The notes: generated from the sequence alone by a model not told the origin. A stretch of DNA of 64,000 nucleotides from Pandoraea aquatica (GCF_902459565.1 NZ_CABPSN010000001.1:558001-622000); one strand, 5' to 3'. Positions 10,050 through 18,073 are shown, counted from the stretch's first letter. Program-made: numbers and translations.

Positions 10050-10068
10050 AAGAACCATTCTCATTTCC
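10050..10068 (-). promoter_or_regulatory. Candidate Fur box in front of the iron ABC transporter operon
   Basis: On the minus strand the 19-mer GGAAATGAGAATGGTTCTT agrees with the classical Fur consensus (repeats of GATAAT) at 12 of 19 positions by my count. It sits just before the binding-protein gene, where ferric-uptake repression would be expected. The region is conspicuously AT-rich for this genome. It has not been scored with a weight matrix. Confidence 0.6.
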
Positions 10069-10120
10069 ATTAGAATGTAGCGTTGCGTTGTGTTGGCTTC
10101 GTGTTGACGGAATTTCGGTA

Positions 10121-10150
10121 TGTATTGGTTTGTATTGGCGTGTATCGGTA
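10121..10150 (+). promoter_or_regulatory. Three 10-bp direct repeats upstream of the response regulator
   Basis: TGTATTGGTT, TGTATTGGCG and TGTATCGGTA start at 10121, 10131 and 10141, an exact 10-bp period, followed by a weaker TATGGG. OmpR-family regulators bind tandem direct repeats spaced one helical turn apart, and the gene 65 bp downstream encodes such a regulator. An autoregulatory operator is therefore likely. The same intergenic region also carries the divergent iron-transport promoter. Confidence 0.55.
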
Positions 10151-10214
10151 TATGGGCGAGGCTCGCAAAACGGGCGTCCGCCGGTAGACTCCCGTTCTTT
10201 GGAATGTCCTTGTG

Positions 10215-11069
10215 ATGTCGTCCGCCCCCTCTTCCTCCGCTGTTTCCCCTGTCGCTGCCGCGCATCCGGTTGCCCGGTTGCTGATCGTCGACGACGATCC
10301 GCAGATTCGCGACCTGCTCTCGGACTATCTGCGCGAGTCGGGCTTCGATGTCGCGACCGCCGCCGACGGCGTGCAGATGTGGGCGCAACTCGCCGCGCAA
10401 CCGACCGACGTGGTGGTGCTCGATCTGATGCTGCCGGGCGAAGATGGCCTGTCGCTTTGCCGACAGTTGCATGCACGCGGCGACGTCTCGGTCGTGATGC
10501 TGACGTCGCGCAGCACGTTGCTCGATCGCATCGTCGGCCTCGAAGTCGGTGCGGACGATTACCTGCCCAAGCCCTTCGATCCGCGTGAGTTGCTCGCGCG
10601 CATCAAGGCGGTATTGCGGCGCGGGCCGCGTCTGCCGCCGGGGAGTGCACAAACGGTGACGCCCGAGAGCGTAACGGCAGCGCGCGCTGTACCGCTGTCA
10701 TCGCCTCCCGCGCCGCACCACACCCCGCCCCAGCCTTCACAGGCGGCGTATTTCGATTTCGATGGATGGCGGCTCGATACGCTTGCGCGCCAGCTCATCT
10801 CGCCGGAAGGACGCGTGATCACGCTGGGCGGCTCCGATTACCGCACGTTGCAAGCGCTGGTGATGCATCCGCACCGGCCGCTCTCGCGCGACTTTCTGCT
10901 CGACTGCGCATTCGGTCGTCATGGCGCGGCCAACGATCGCGCCATCGACGTGTGCGTGAGTCGGCTGCGCGCGCATCTCGATACGCGAGCAAGACCGTCG
11001 CCGCTAATTCGCACCGTTCGCAACGAGGGCTACATGCTCGCCGCCGACGTGGTGGCCTCGCATGTCTGA
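10215..11069 (+). CDS. OmpR-family response regulator
   Basis: The 284-residue protein carries an N-terminal receiver domain: acidic pocket IVDDDPQ, phospho-acceptor Asp near residue 70 in VVLDLMLPG, and the conserved Lys in DYLPKPFDP. A C-terminal winged helix ends FGRHGAANDRAIDVCVSRLRAHLD. Between them is an unusually long Pro/Ala/Ser-rich linker (about residues 138-175) that most OmpR regulators lack. The ATG at 10215 directly follows an alternative GTG at 10212. It overlaps the histidine kinase gene by 8 bp. The regulon is unknown, although the divergent iron operon is an obvious candidate. Confidence 0.92.
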   Translation: MSSAPSSSAVSPVAAAHPVARLLIVDDDPQIRDLLSDYLRESGFDVATAADGVQMWAQLAAQPTDVVVLDLMLPGEDGLSLCRQLHARGDVSVVMLTSRSTLLDRIVGLEVGADDYLPKPFDPRELLARIKAVLRRGPRLPPGSAQTVTPESVTAARAVPLSSPPAPHHTPPQPSQAAYFDFDGWRLDTLARQLISPEGRVITLGGSDYRTLQALVMHPHRPLSRDFLLDCAFGRHGAANDRAIDVCVSRLRAHLDTRARPSPLIRTVRNEGYMLAADVVASHV

Positions 11070-12588
11070 GGGGTCGCGCACGCAAACGGCACGTCCGTCT
11101 GTCGGCCAGTCGTCTACCTCACGATGGGCACGCTATGGCCGCTATCTCGGCTGGCCGAGCACACTCTCCGGCCGCCTCGCGCTGATTCTCGTCATCGGGA
11201 TGCTCGCGACGCAACTCGTCACGGGCACTGTCTGGTTCGACGCCCGCTACGGGCGCGTGGCCGAAGTACCGGTGCGCTCGGGCGGCGCACGCATCGCCGA
11301 CGCCGTCAAATTGTTCGACGTCGTACCGCCCGCCGAGCGTAGCGCGCTCATGCAGCGACTACGTGCGACCGGCGTCGAGGTGCGCAATATCGACGCCCCC
11401 GCCGCGCAGCACCGCATGTCGCACTTCTCCGACGATCTGTTCGACAGCGTGCTTACGTCGCAACTCGGGCCGATGCATCCGTTCGTCGCGCATCCGGTCG
11501 TGCTGTACGACGACACCGGCGAACCGCTAGCACTCGCCACGCTGCTCCGTGCGCACGCCCCGACCGCGCACCTCGCCGCCGACGTGCGTCTGCAAGACGG
11601 TCAATGGATGTCGCTCGCCGTGGTGGCCGGTCAGGCCGGGCTCGATCTGCGTCCCGGCGCAGCGTTCGCGGATTACTTCGTCCGTATCTATCTCGCGCGC
11701 ATTTTTGCAGTGATCCTGATTGCGGTGATCGCCGTGCGTATCGCGTTGCGTCCGCTGGCGCGCATGTCGGCGGCGGCCGACCGGCTCGGACGCGACATTC
11801 ACAGTCCGCCACTCGATGAGAGCGGCCCGATAGAAGTGCGACGCGCAGCGCAGACGTTCAACGCCATGCAGCATCGGCTGATCGAAGCGATGCAAGCGCG
11901 TACGGCGTTCCTCGCGTCCGTCTCGCATGATCTGCGCTCACCGCTCACTCGCCTGCGGCTACGCGCGGAAACGCTCGGCGACCCGACCCAGCGCGAACGC
12001 TTTCGTCAGGATCTGATGGAAATGGAAGCGATGATTGCCGCGTCGCTCGATCACGTGCGCGGCGTGCCGAGTGGCGAGGCGTTGCGCGACGTCGACATCG
12101 AAGCGTTGTTGCGCGCAGTGGCCGAAGACGCGCGAGAAACAGGCGGCGACGTGCGCGTGCGCGACCAGAGCGCGAGCGGCACGGTACGCGGCTATCCGCG
12201 CACATTGCGACGCTGCGTGCAGAACCTTGTCGACAACGCGTTGCGCTACGCCGGTGGATGTCGGCTGTCGGCGCATCTGTCGGCCCAGGGCACGCATCTC
12301 GAAATCGTGGTGGAAGATCGCGGCCCCGGCATTCCGGAGGCCGAGCTGTCTGCCGCTGTCGAGCCGTTCGTGCGCGCCGGGGTCCATCGTCGGGGCGCTG
12401 AGCAGGGCCATGACGGCGTGCCTGGCGGCCCGGACGGCGCCGGTCTGGGCCTGGCCATCGCCCGCACCATCGCACAGGCGCACGACGGCTCGCTGATCCT
12501 GTCGAACCGCCCCGGTGGTGGGCTTCGCGCCGAACTGCACCTGCCGGTCGCCGGTCCGGACATCACACTCGACATCCATACGAAATAA
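11062..12588 (+). CDS. Sensor histidine kinase (partner of the upstream response regulator)
   Basis: The 508-residue membrane kinase has a first transmembrane helix at about residues 38-58, a periplasmic sensor region to about 205 and a second helix at about 207-228. HAMP sequence, HisKA with the phospho-acceptor His289 in ASVSHDLRSPLTRLRLRAE, and a HATPase domain follow (NLVDNALRYA, VVEDRGPGIP, GAGLGLAIARTIAQAHDG). The layout is EnvZ/QseC-like. The periplasmic part contains no recognisable ligand-binding motif. Coupled translation with the regulator gene makes the pair a standard two-component system of unknown signal. Confidence 0.92.
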   Translation: MSEGSRTQTARPSVGQSSTSRWARYGRYLGWPSTLSGRLALILVIGMLATQLVTGTVWFDARYGRVAEVPVRSGGARIADAVKLFDVVPPAERSALMQRLRATGVEVRNIDAPAAQHRMSHFSDDLFDSVLTSQLGPMHPFVAHPVVLYDDTGEPLALATLLRAHAPTAHLAADVRLQDGQWMSLAVVAGQAGLDLRPGAAFADYFVRIYLARIFAVILIAVIAVRIALRPLARMSAAADRLGRDIHSPPLDESGPIEVRRAAQTFNAMQHRLIEAMQARTAFLASVSHDLRSPLTRLRLRAETLGDPTQRERFRQDLMEMEAMIAASLDHVRGVPSGEALRDVDIEALLRAVAEDARETGGDVRVRDQSASGTVRGYPRTLRRCVQNLVDNALRYAGGCRLSAHLSAQGTHLEIVVEDRGPGIPEAELSAAVEPFVRAGVHRRGAEQGHDGVPGGPDGAGLGLAIARTIAQAHDGSLILSNRPGGGLRAELHLPVAGPDITLDIHTK

Positions 12589-12600
12589 TCATAAATATCA

Positions 12601-12629
12601 ACGCAACATTCATTTCTCTTATGTTGCGT
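12601..12629. other. Inverted repeat after the histidine kinase gene
   Basis: ACGCAACAT (12601-12609) and ATGTTGCGT (12621-12629) form a perfect 9-bp inverted repeat with an 11-nt loop in an AT-rich stretch 12 bp after the kinase stop. It could end the two-component transcript, though no T-run follows, or be an operator for the ClC gene. Confidence 0.45.
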
Positions 12630-12639
12630 CGCGCCATAC

Positions 12640-12686
12640 ACTCCGGGTATTCCCTGATTAACGGGGATGACCTCAGTATCCGGAGT
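12640..12686 (+). promoter_or_regulatory. Structured leader just upstream of the ClC-type channel gene
   Basis: ACTCCGG (12640-12646) pairs with CCGGAGT (12680-12686), and inside it TCCC (12651-12654) can pair with GGGA (12663-12666). This encloses most of the leader and ends 14 nt before the ATG, covering the probable ribosome-binding region. I considered a fluoride riboswitch because those often precede ClC-type exporters, but the conserved GAUGG core and the CUGAUG-type 3' segment are not recognisable. Confidence 0.35.
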
Positions 12687-12700
12687 TAAGGCGCAGCACG

Positions 12701-14119
12701 ATGAACACCCCGCAAGCCACGCAAATCCCAACGCAACAGACCGGGCAAACGACCCCGCGCATGGCCGTCGCACCGGCCGGCCGCGAGATGGTGCAAACGG
12801 CGCAGACGGAGAGCGTGCGAGCCACGCCGCTCGTCACGCTGGCCGTCGTCACTGTGCTGACGGGGATTGGCGCGGGCATCGGCGGCACACTGCTCGCCGC
12901 CCTGCTCCACATCGTTCAGCATCTGGCTTTCGGCTATGCCGAGGATCAGGTCTTCGGTGCGCAGAGCTTTTTAAGCGGTGTTGCAGCCGCCTCGCCCGAG
13001 CGCCGCTTTGCCGTGCTGACGGTGTGCGGCGTTGTTGCCGGGCTTGGCTGGTATGCCGTGCACCGGTACGGCGCAAAGCTCGTCTCCATCAAGGAAGCGG
13101 TCGGACGCTCGCGCCCGATGCCCGTCGGCAGCACGCTCGCCCATGCGCTGTTGCAGATCGTGACGGTTGCGCTCGGTTCACCGCTCGGCCGCGAAGTCGC
13201 ACCGCGTGAAATCGGCGCGCTGATCGGCGACCAGTTGGCGCGTCGCGCCGGGTTGTCTGCCGAACAATGCCGTCTGCTTGTCGCGTGCGGCGCAGGCGCG
13301 GGACTCGCCGCCGTCTACAACGTGCCGCTCGGCGGCGCGATCTTCGTACTGGAAGTGCTGCTCGGCTCGTTCGCGTGGCGCGCGGTGCTGCCCGCCTTTG
13401 CCACCTCGGCGATTGCGGCCGCTGTCGCATGGATCGGCATGGGGGCGGAACAGCAATACACCCTCCCCGCGTTCGACGTCACCGCGCCGCTCGTCGGTTG
13501 GGCGCTCGTGTGCGGCCCGCTCGTCGGGGTCGCCGCGTGGGCGTTCGCACGTCTGACGGAAAGCGCCCGGGCCGCTGCGCCGCGCGACTGGCGTGCACCG
13601 GTCTTCGCACTGGCGAACTTCATGGTGCTGGGTCTGGTGATCGCCTGGTACCCGCAATTGCCGGGCAACGGCAAGGGCCCGGCATCGCTCGCGTTCAACG
13701 GTGAACTGGTGACGGCACTCGCCTTCGTGCTGCTCGTGCTGCGCGTGGTCTTTACATGGAGTAGTCTGCGCGCCGGGGCGGCAGGCGGTCTGCTCACGCC
13801 GGGACTGGCGAACGGCGCGTTACTCGCGGTCGTGCTGGCGGGATTGTGGAACGGCGCGCTGCCGCAGGAGATGGAAGTGGCGCTCGGCGCGGCAGCCCTC
13901 ATCGGGGCCACTGCTTTCCTCGCCGTGTCGATGCGCATGCCGATCACGGCCGTGGTGCTGGCGCTGGAATTCACGCACGTGAATCAGGATTTCCTCGCGC
14001 CGATGTTGCTGGCCGTGGCCGGTGCCGCCTGCACGGCGCGCTGGCTCGATCAGCGTGTGGCGACCACGAAGAGTCGCGGGAACGGCAGCAGCACCGTACC
14101 GTCGGCCAGCGCCGGATAA
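12701..14119 (+). CDS. ClC-family chloride channel or antiporter-like membrane protein
   Basis: The 472-residue protein has about ten hydrophobic segments. ClC hallmarks are recognisable: LGSPLGREVAPREIGALIGDQLARRAGLS in the place of the GREGP selectivity motif, then GAGAGLAAVYNVPLGGAIFVLEVLLGSF and the late helix MRMPITAVVLALEFTHVN. The usual GREGPTV is changed to GREVAPRE, so transport mode and ion preference are uncertain. The first 45 residues are polar and disordered. The last 23 or so residues run into the convergent methyltransferase gene (70-bp overlap). Confidence 0.85.
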   Translation: MNTPQATQIPTQQTGQTTPRMAVAPAGREMVQTAQTESVRATPLVTLAVVTVLTGIGAGIGGTLLAALLHIVQHLAFGYAEDQVFGAQSFLSGVAAASPERRFAVLTVCGVVAGLGWYAVHRYGAKLVSIKEAVGRSRPMPVGSTLAHALLQIVTVALGSPLGREVAPREIGALIGDQLARRAGLSAEQCRLLVACGAGAGLAAVYNVPLGGAIFVLEVLLGSFAWRAVLPAFATSAIAAAVAWIGMGAEQQYTLPAFDVTAPLVGWALVCGPLVGVAAWAFARLTESARAAAPRDWRAPVFALANFMVLGLVIAWYPQLPGNGKGPASLAFNGELVTALAFVLLVLRVVFTWSSLRAGAAGGLLTPGLANGALLAVVLAGLWNGALPQEMEVALGAAALIGATAFLAVSMRMPITAVVLALEFTHVNQDFLAPMLLAVAGAACTARWLDQRVATTKSRGNGSSTVPSASAG

Positions 14120-14865
14120 GCCTTCGCGATTTCGTCCGTGTAACGCGCGAGGAAGGCCTCGCGCGACGCATCGTCCAGCTTCGTCAGGAACGGACGCAGG
14201 GCGCTTCCCTTGAACCATTCGACGACAGCCGGTGCGCCACCAGCGAGTGGATGATAGTAAGTCGTGCGCCAGATATCGACACGCGAGCACAGGCTGCGCA
14301 GCATCGGGTAGTAAAACGATGCGCCATGACGCGCCGTGCGTTCCGTGCCCTTGAGCGTCTCGGCCCAACGCGGGTCCGCGGCGACTTCGCGCATCAACTG
14401 GTGCGCCGGTTCGTCAAGATTGTCGGGCGTCTGTACCGCGAGCGAACCACCGGGCGCGAGGCACTCGACGAGACGCGGGTACAGCACCTCATGATCGGGC
14501 AGCCATTGCAGCACGGCGTTCGCGAGAATCACGTCGAACGGACCGTCTTTCCACGCGCCGATATCCGCGACGTCGAAATGAAACTGCGGCAGACGTTTGC
14601 GCGCCGCATCGACCATATCCTGCGAACTGTCCAGCCCGAGCACTTGTGCCTGCGCATAACGCGCGGCCAGCACTTCGGTCGAGTTGCCGGGGCCGCAGCC
14701 GATATCCACGACGCGCGTGGCATCGCGACCGGGAAGCTCAGGAATGGCGGCGACGAGATCGCGCACGGGACGCGTGCGCTCGTCTTCGAACTTGACGTAC
14801 TGCGACGCTTGCCACGCCGGGTTGGTCGGGGCGTGCGAAGTATTCGACGGCTGGTTTTGCGACAT
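14050..14865 (-). CDS. tam: Trans-aconitate 2-methyltransferase
   Basis: The 271-residue class I SAM-dependent methyltransferase shows the SAM-binding motif VVDIGCGPGNSTE and the Tam-typical sequence WQASQYVKFEDERTRPVRDL at the N-terminus. LANAVLQWLPDHE and the C-terminal EEFKGSALRP-like segment (WFKGSALRPFLTKLDD) also fit. The enzyme methylates trans-aconitate, a spontaneous by-product that inhibits aconitase. It stands alone, convergent with the ClC gene and upstream of the anti-sigma gene on the same strand with a 44-bp gap. Confidence 0.93.
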   Translation of the reverse strand: MSQNQPSNTSHAPTNPAWQASQYVKFEDERTRPVRDLVAAIPELPGRDATRVVDIGCGPGNSTEVLAARYAQAQVLGLDSSQDMVDAARKRLPQFHFDVADIGAWKDGPFDVILANAVLQWLPDHEVLYPRLVECLAPGGSLAVQTPDNLDEPAHQLMREVAADPRWAETLKGTERTARHGASFYYPMLRSLCSRVDIWRTTYYHPLAGGAPAVVEWFKGSALRPFLTKLDDASREAFLARYTDEIAKAYPALADGTVLLPFPRLFVVATR

Positions 14866-14909
14866 GAATCACTCCATCGGGGGGCTATCGATCAACAGCC
14901 GTCACGATA

Positions 14910-15767
14910 TCAGGTCGCCGCCTGCAACGCCTCCACGAAGACACGCAGATGCGAAGGCTCCGCGTCGGTGATCGCCCAGTACGTCATGCCGTTGCGTCGC
15001 CAGCGGGCAATCGCATAGCCGTCGCTGCCGGTGATCATGGGCGCTGCCGACGCCTTGTCGCGTGCCGGATAGACGTACACATCGATCGGATGCTTGTCGG
15101 TGTGATAGATGAGCACCGACACTGTGCGCCCCCCGACGTAGTCCAGACGTCCGCCTGCCAGCGGGAACCCTTTGTCCGCCAGATCGACGACCGGCGGTGC
15201 GTAGTCGAGGCGTCCGTTGAACCACGGCTTGACCGTGTGCTGGTCCGTCGAGATCACGTCGATCGGATGCTGCGACAACAGCGCACGCACGTGACTCGAC
15301 ACGATTTCCTGCGGCTGCAAGCCCGTTTGAGCGACCGGGTCCTGCACCTGCGCAGGCGCAGGCGGACGCGTCACCAGCAACGCCATCGCCACGGCCAGCC
15401 CACCGAGGATCGCACCGCCCGCGCCACCGAACAGCCACGGCGCGAGACTCGGCCCCCATGCGGCTTCCGTGCCGGTGGACTTGGCGGGTTTCGAGGGTCG
15501 GGTCTCCGGCTTCGCTTCGTGCTTTGCGTCTTGCCTCGGCTCGCGCTGGACGTCAGACGTCGACGACGCGCTCACCGTCTCCTGAGCAACGGCATGGCGC
15601 TCGGCATTCGCCAACTCGTCGCGAAGCCGTTCACGCAACGCCTGCGGCGCTTTGTGATGCAACGAGCCGTCGCGCAGCATCTTGCCGAGCGTGGTCGTTT
15701 CGCTTGTCGTCGGCGGGTCGTTGGGCGCGACGTGCTTGTCGTCGTGCATATCGTCATCCTTACTCAT
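14910..15767 (-). CDS. Anti-sigma factor (transmembrane) for the adjacent ECF sigma factor
   Basis: The 285-residue protein has a Lys/Asp-rich cytoplasmic N-terminal part, an ERLRDELANAERHA helix, one transmembrane segment near residues 115-135 (APWLFGGAGGAILGGLAVAMALLV) and a periplasmic domain ending with the pattern common in anti-sigma factors (RRNGMTYWAITDAEPSHLRVFVEAL). I place the start at the ATG 15767, 4 nt after GGGGAGGA, overlapping the sigma stop by 8 bp; an ATG at 15791 is the alternative. It should hold the ECF sigma factor inactive until a periplasmic signal arrives. Confidence 0.85.
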   Translation of the reverse strand: MSKDDDMHDDKHVAPNDPPTTSETTTLGKMLRDGSLHHKAPQALRERLRDELANAERHAVAQETVSASSTSDVQREPRQDAKHEAKPETRPSKPAKSTGTEAAWGPSLAPWLFGGAGGAILGGLAVAMALLVTRPPAPAQVQDPVAQTGLQPQEIVSSHVRALLSQHPIDVISTDQHTVKPWFNGRLDYAPPVVDLADKGFPLAGGRLDYVGGRTVSVLIYHTDKHPIDVYVYPARDKASAAPMITGSDGYAIARWRRNGMTYWAITDAEPSHLRVFVEALQAAT

Positions 15768-16440
15768 CACGTCCTCCCCGGGTCGTGCCATCGGCAGGCA
15801 AGCGTGTCAGACGCGTCACTTGTGCAGACGAGGACGAGGGCGCCGACGAAGAAGATGACGTCGCCCCGCTCTCCTGCGTCGCGCGCAATGCGGCCGCGAG
15901 CATCTGTCTGCCGCGCGCGAGCCGCGACATGACCGTGCCCGCGGGCACGCCGACGATCGTCTCGATTTCCCGGTAGCTCATATCCTCCATCTCACGCAAC
16001 ACCAGCACTTCGCGGAACACGACAGGCAAGCCTGCGAGCGCTTCGCGCACCCGCGCGCATTCATCGCGCCGCACGGCCAGCATTTCCGGATCGCCCGACG
16101 AGGCGTCATCCCAGCCCGGAAGACGATCCGCCTCGTGCAAACCGTGCATGGCTTCGTCGAACGGCGTGCCATCGGCGGCGTCGGAGCGGCGTCGCCACTC
16201 GGTCATCCAGGTGTTGCGCACGATGGCCAGCAGCCACGCCCTCGCGTTCTCGCCACGAAAGCCGTCGAAGAAGCGCAGCGCACGCAGATAGGCCTCCTGC
16301 ACGATGTCATCCGCATCACTGGCGCTGCCCGAGAGCCAGCGCGCAAGGTTGTACGCCGCATCGAGGTGCGGCAAGGCCAGTGCTTCAAATCGTCCTGACG
16401 GTCCTGACGCCTGAGCGCCGGGGGTATCCGCATCGGTCAC
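15760..16440 (-). CDS. ECF-type RNA polymerase sigma factor
   Basis: The 226-residue protein has sigma region 2 (HLDAAYNLARWLSGSASDADDIVQEAYLRALRFFDGF, then the WLLAIVRNTW helix) and region 4 (REALAGLPVVFREVLVLREMEDMSYREIETIVGVPAGTVMSRLARGR). The GTG at 16440 is favoured by a GGGAG upstream; a TTG at 16521 gives a basic, non-conserved extension. A Ser-rich tail follows region 4. The gene is preceded on the same strand by metallophosphoesterase and cupredoxin genes and followed by its anti-sigma gene, a typical co-regulated set. Confidence 0.92.
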   Translation of the reverse strand: MTDADTPGAQASGPSGRFEALALPHLDAAYNLARWLSGSASDADDIVQEAYLRALRFFDGFRGENARAWLLAIVRNTWMTEWRRRSDAADGTPFDEAMHGLHEADRLPGWDDASSGDPEMLAVRRDECARVREALAGLPVVFREVLVLREMEDMSYREIETIVGVPAGTVMSRLARGRQMLAAALRATQESGATSSSSSAPSSSSAQVTRLTRLPADGTTRGGRDE

Positions 16441-16576
16441 CGGGATCTCCCGAGATCGGGCCACACTGTGCCCGCGTGAGTCGGACTGACGCTGCACTCG
16501 GCATCGCGAAAGGTATCGCAAGTATCCGCAAACAACGTCAGTGGGCTCATTGAATCACATCTGCACGTGCGAACGG

Positions 16577-16972
16577 TCATTTCACGACGATGACCCCCGT
16601 CATATGGGGATGAATCGCGCAGTAGTACGGGTACGTTCCCGGCTTGTCGAAAGTGAACGCGAATGTGCCGTCGGTATCGAGTGCGCCCGACGCAAACGTG
16701 CGAGGGTTCGACGAACTCGTGACGGTATGCGGCTCGTCGTCGCGATTGGTCCACGTCACGCGCGTGCCGGCTTTGACGGTGAGCGTCGCGGGCGAAAAGG
16801 TGAAGTTGTCGATGTGGACTGCGCCCGGGTCTGTGACCGCCGCGGCAGCCTCGGTTCGTCCGGCGAGTGCGAGCATACCGGTCGCTACGACGGCGAGCCC
16901 CGCCAACAGCGTGCGACGTTGCGCGGCATGCGACCCCAGGCGGGAAGACGGAAACGAATGAGACGATTTCAT
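16577..16972 (-). CDS. Periplasmic cupredoxin (amicyanin/plastocyanin-like)
   Basis: The 131-residue protein has a twin-arginine-like signal (QRRTLLAGLAVVATGMLALAG) and a single cupredoxin domain. The type 1 copper ligands are visible: His in DDEPHTVTS, then Cys, His and Met in YYCAIHPHMTGVIVV. It likely acts as a small electron carrier or copper protein in the periplasm. It lies 15 bp after the metallophosphoesterase stop and 136 bp before the sigma gene, so it probably belongs to the same transcript and the ECF regulon. Confidence 0.92.
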   Translation of the reverse strand: MKSSHSFPSSRLGSHAAQRRTLLAGLAVVATGMLALAGRTEAAAAVTDPGAVHIDNFTFSPATLTVKAGTRVTWTNRDDEPHTVTSSSNPRTFASGALDTDGTFAFTFDKPGTYPYYCAIHPHMTGVIVVK

Positions 16973-16987
16973 GGCAGCCCCCCCGAG

Positions 16988-17974
16988 TCATGACGCCAGC
17001 GTGGTATCGCCCAGCAGCGGCGCACCGTCCAGCGAGGTGAAATCGACGCGGCGAATGCCCAGCGTCTGCCGCAATTGCGATGCGTCGACCTTCAGCGGCC
17101 CCGGGCCCGGGCCGCCACCCGGCGCGGGCTGCGGAAATGCCGTCGACATCGCCGTCTGCAATCGCACGTTGCCTTCGACCTTTTGCAGCACCTGATGGAT
17201 GTGGCCATTGAGCACCGTCACCGATCCGAACGGACGCAGCAACGCGAGCGCACGGTCACCGTCGTCGGTCCCCCATCCCCACGCCGGATAGACCGACCAG
17301 AGCGGCATGTGGGTGAACACAACGAGCGGCGTGCTACGGGAGCGGCCCTTGAGATCTGCGGCCAGCCAGTCGAGCTGTGTGTCGCCGAGATAGCCCATGC
17401 CGCCCGCCTTGAGATTGAGGACGTTCACGAGCGCGATGAAATGCACGCCCTGCTGGTCGAAGCTGTACCAGCCGTTGCCGCCGCTACGCGGGGAAAAGCG
17501 CGAGAAGAAGGCGCGACCGTCGTCGCCGATGACGTCGTGTTCGCCCGGGACGTAGTGGGTCTCGAGACCCGCGCCGTTCACGATCTGCTGCGCCGTGTCG
17601 AACTCTTCGGCCCGGGAAAGATGACTGACGTCTCCGGTGTGCAGCATGAACGCGGGCCGCTGCGCGGCACTGCGGATGCGCTCGATGGCGGATTGCAGCG
17701 TAGCCGCCGGGTCGGGGTTCGGGGCCTTGTTGAAACCGATGTGGCTATCGCTGATCTGGACAAACGAGAGCGTGCCGGATGACGGATTCTCGGCAGCGGA
17801 GGCCGTCGTGCCGCCCAGCACCGTCGCGAGCGGGAGCCCGCGCGGCACACCACCGTCGAGCGTCCACAGAATCCCCGCCCCAGCCCACGCCAGGCAGGCC
17901 ATGGCACGCCGACGCGACATCGCTGGCGCGTCGGCAACGTCTTTCCCATCGTCCTTTGGATCCCGACCGCTCAT
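16988..17974 (-). CDS. Periplasmic metallophosphoesterase (calcineurin-like)
   Basis: The 328-residue protein has a Tat-type N-terminus (SRRRAMACLAWAG) and a calcineurin-like phosphoesterase domain. The metal-binding motifs appear in order: QISDSHIG, MLHTGDVSH, VPGEHDV (Glu where Asn is usual in the GNHD motif), FTHMPLW and LNGHIHQ. Its substrate is unknown. It is the first gene of the set cupredoxin, ECF sigma and anti-sigma, a grouping that recurs in proteobacteria, and an ECF-like promoter candidate lies in its 141-bp upstream region. Confidence 0.9.
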   Translation of the reverse strand: MSGRDPKDDGKDVADAPAMSRRRAMACLAWAGAGILWTLDGGVPRGLPLATVLGGTTASAAENPSSGTLSFVQISDSHIGFNKAPNPDPAATLQSAIERIRSAAQRPAFMLHTGDVSHLSRAEEFDTAQQIVNGAGLETHYVPGEHDVIGDDGRAFFSRFSPRSGGNGWYSFDQQGVHFIALVNVLNLKAGGMGYLGDTQLDWLAADLKGRSRSTPLVVFTHMPLWSVYPAWGWGTDDGDRALALLRPFGSVTVLNGHIHQVLQKVEGNVRLQTAMSTAFPQPAPGGGPGPGPLKVDASQLRQTLGIRRVDFTSLDGAPLLGDTTLAS

Positions 17975-18028
17975 GGCACACCTCCATAGAATGAGGGCGC
18001 CCGGTTCGTCACCATGACGGGGTATCGC

Positions 18029-18073
18029 GTGCGCCGTTATTCGTAATACCGGCGCACACGACGATTTATTCCC
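18029..18073 (-). promoter_or_regulatory. Candidate ECF promoter and overlapping hairpin upstream of the metallophosphoesterase
   Basis: On the minus strand GGGAATAA (18073-18066) is followed after 16 nt by GTATTA (18049-18044), a spacing and -35 type seen at ECF-sigma promoters. This would let the sigma factor control its own operon. Overlapping it, GTGCGCCG (18029-18036) and CGGCGCAC (18050-18057) form a perfect 8-bp inverted repeat that could end the M23 peptidase transcript or bind a regulator. Confidence 0.4.

Noticed and set aside
10026-10070. The upstream in-frame ATGs of the binding-protein gene as the start
   Set aside because: Those at 10070 and 10064 lie inside the Fur-box candidate and would place a non-signal extension before the signal peptide; a start at 10043 or below is more likely.
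12640-12686. Fluoride riboswitch upstream of the ClC-type gene
   Set aside because: The conserved GAUGG-type core and the CUGAUG-type 3' segment were not recognisable, although the leader is structured; kept only as an unknown structured leader.
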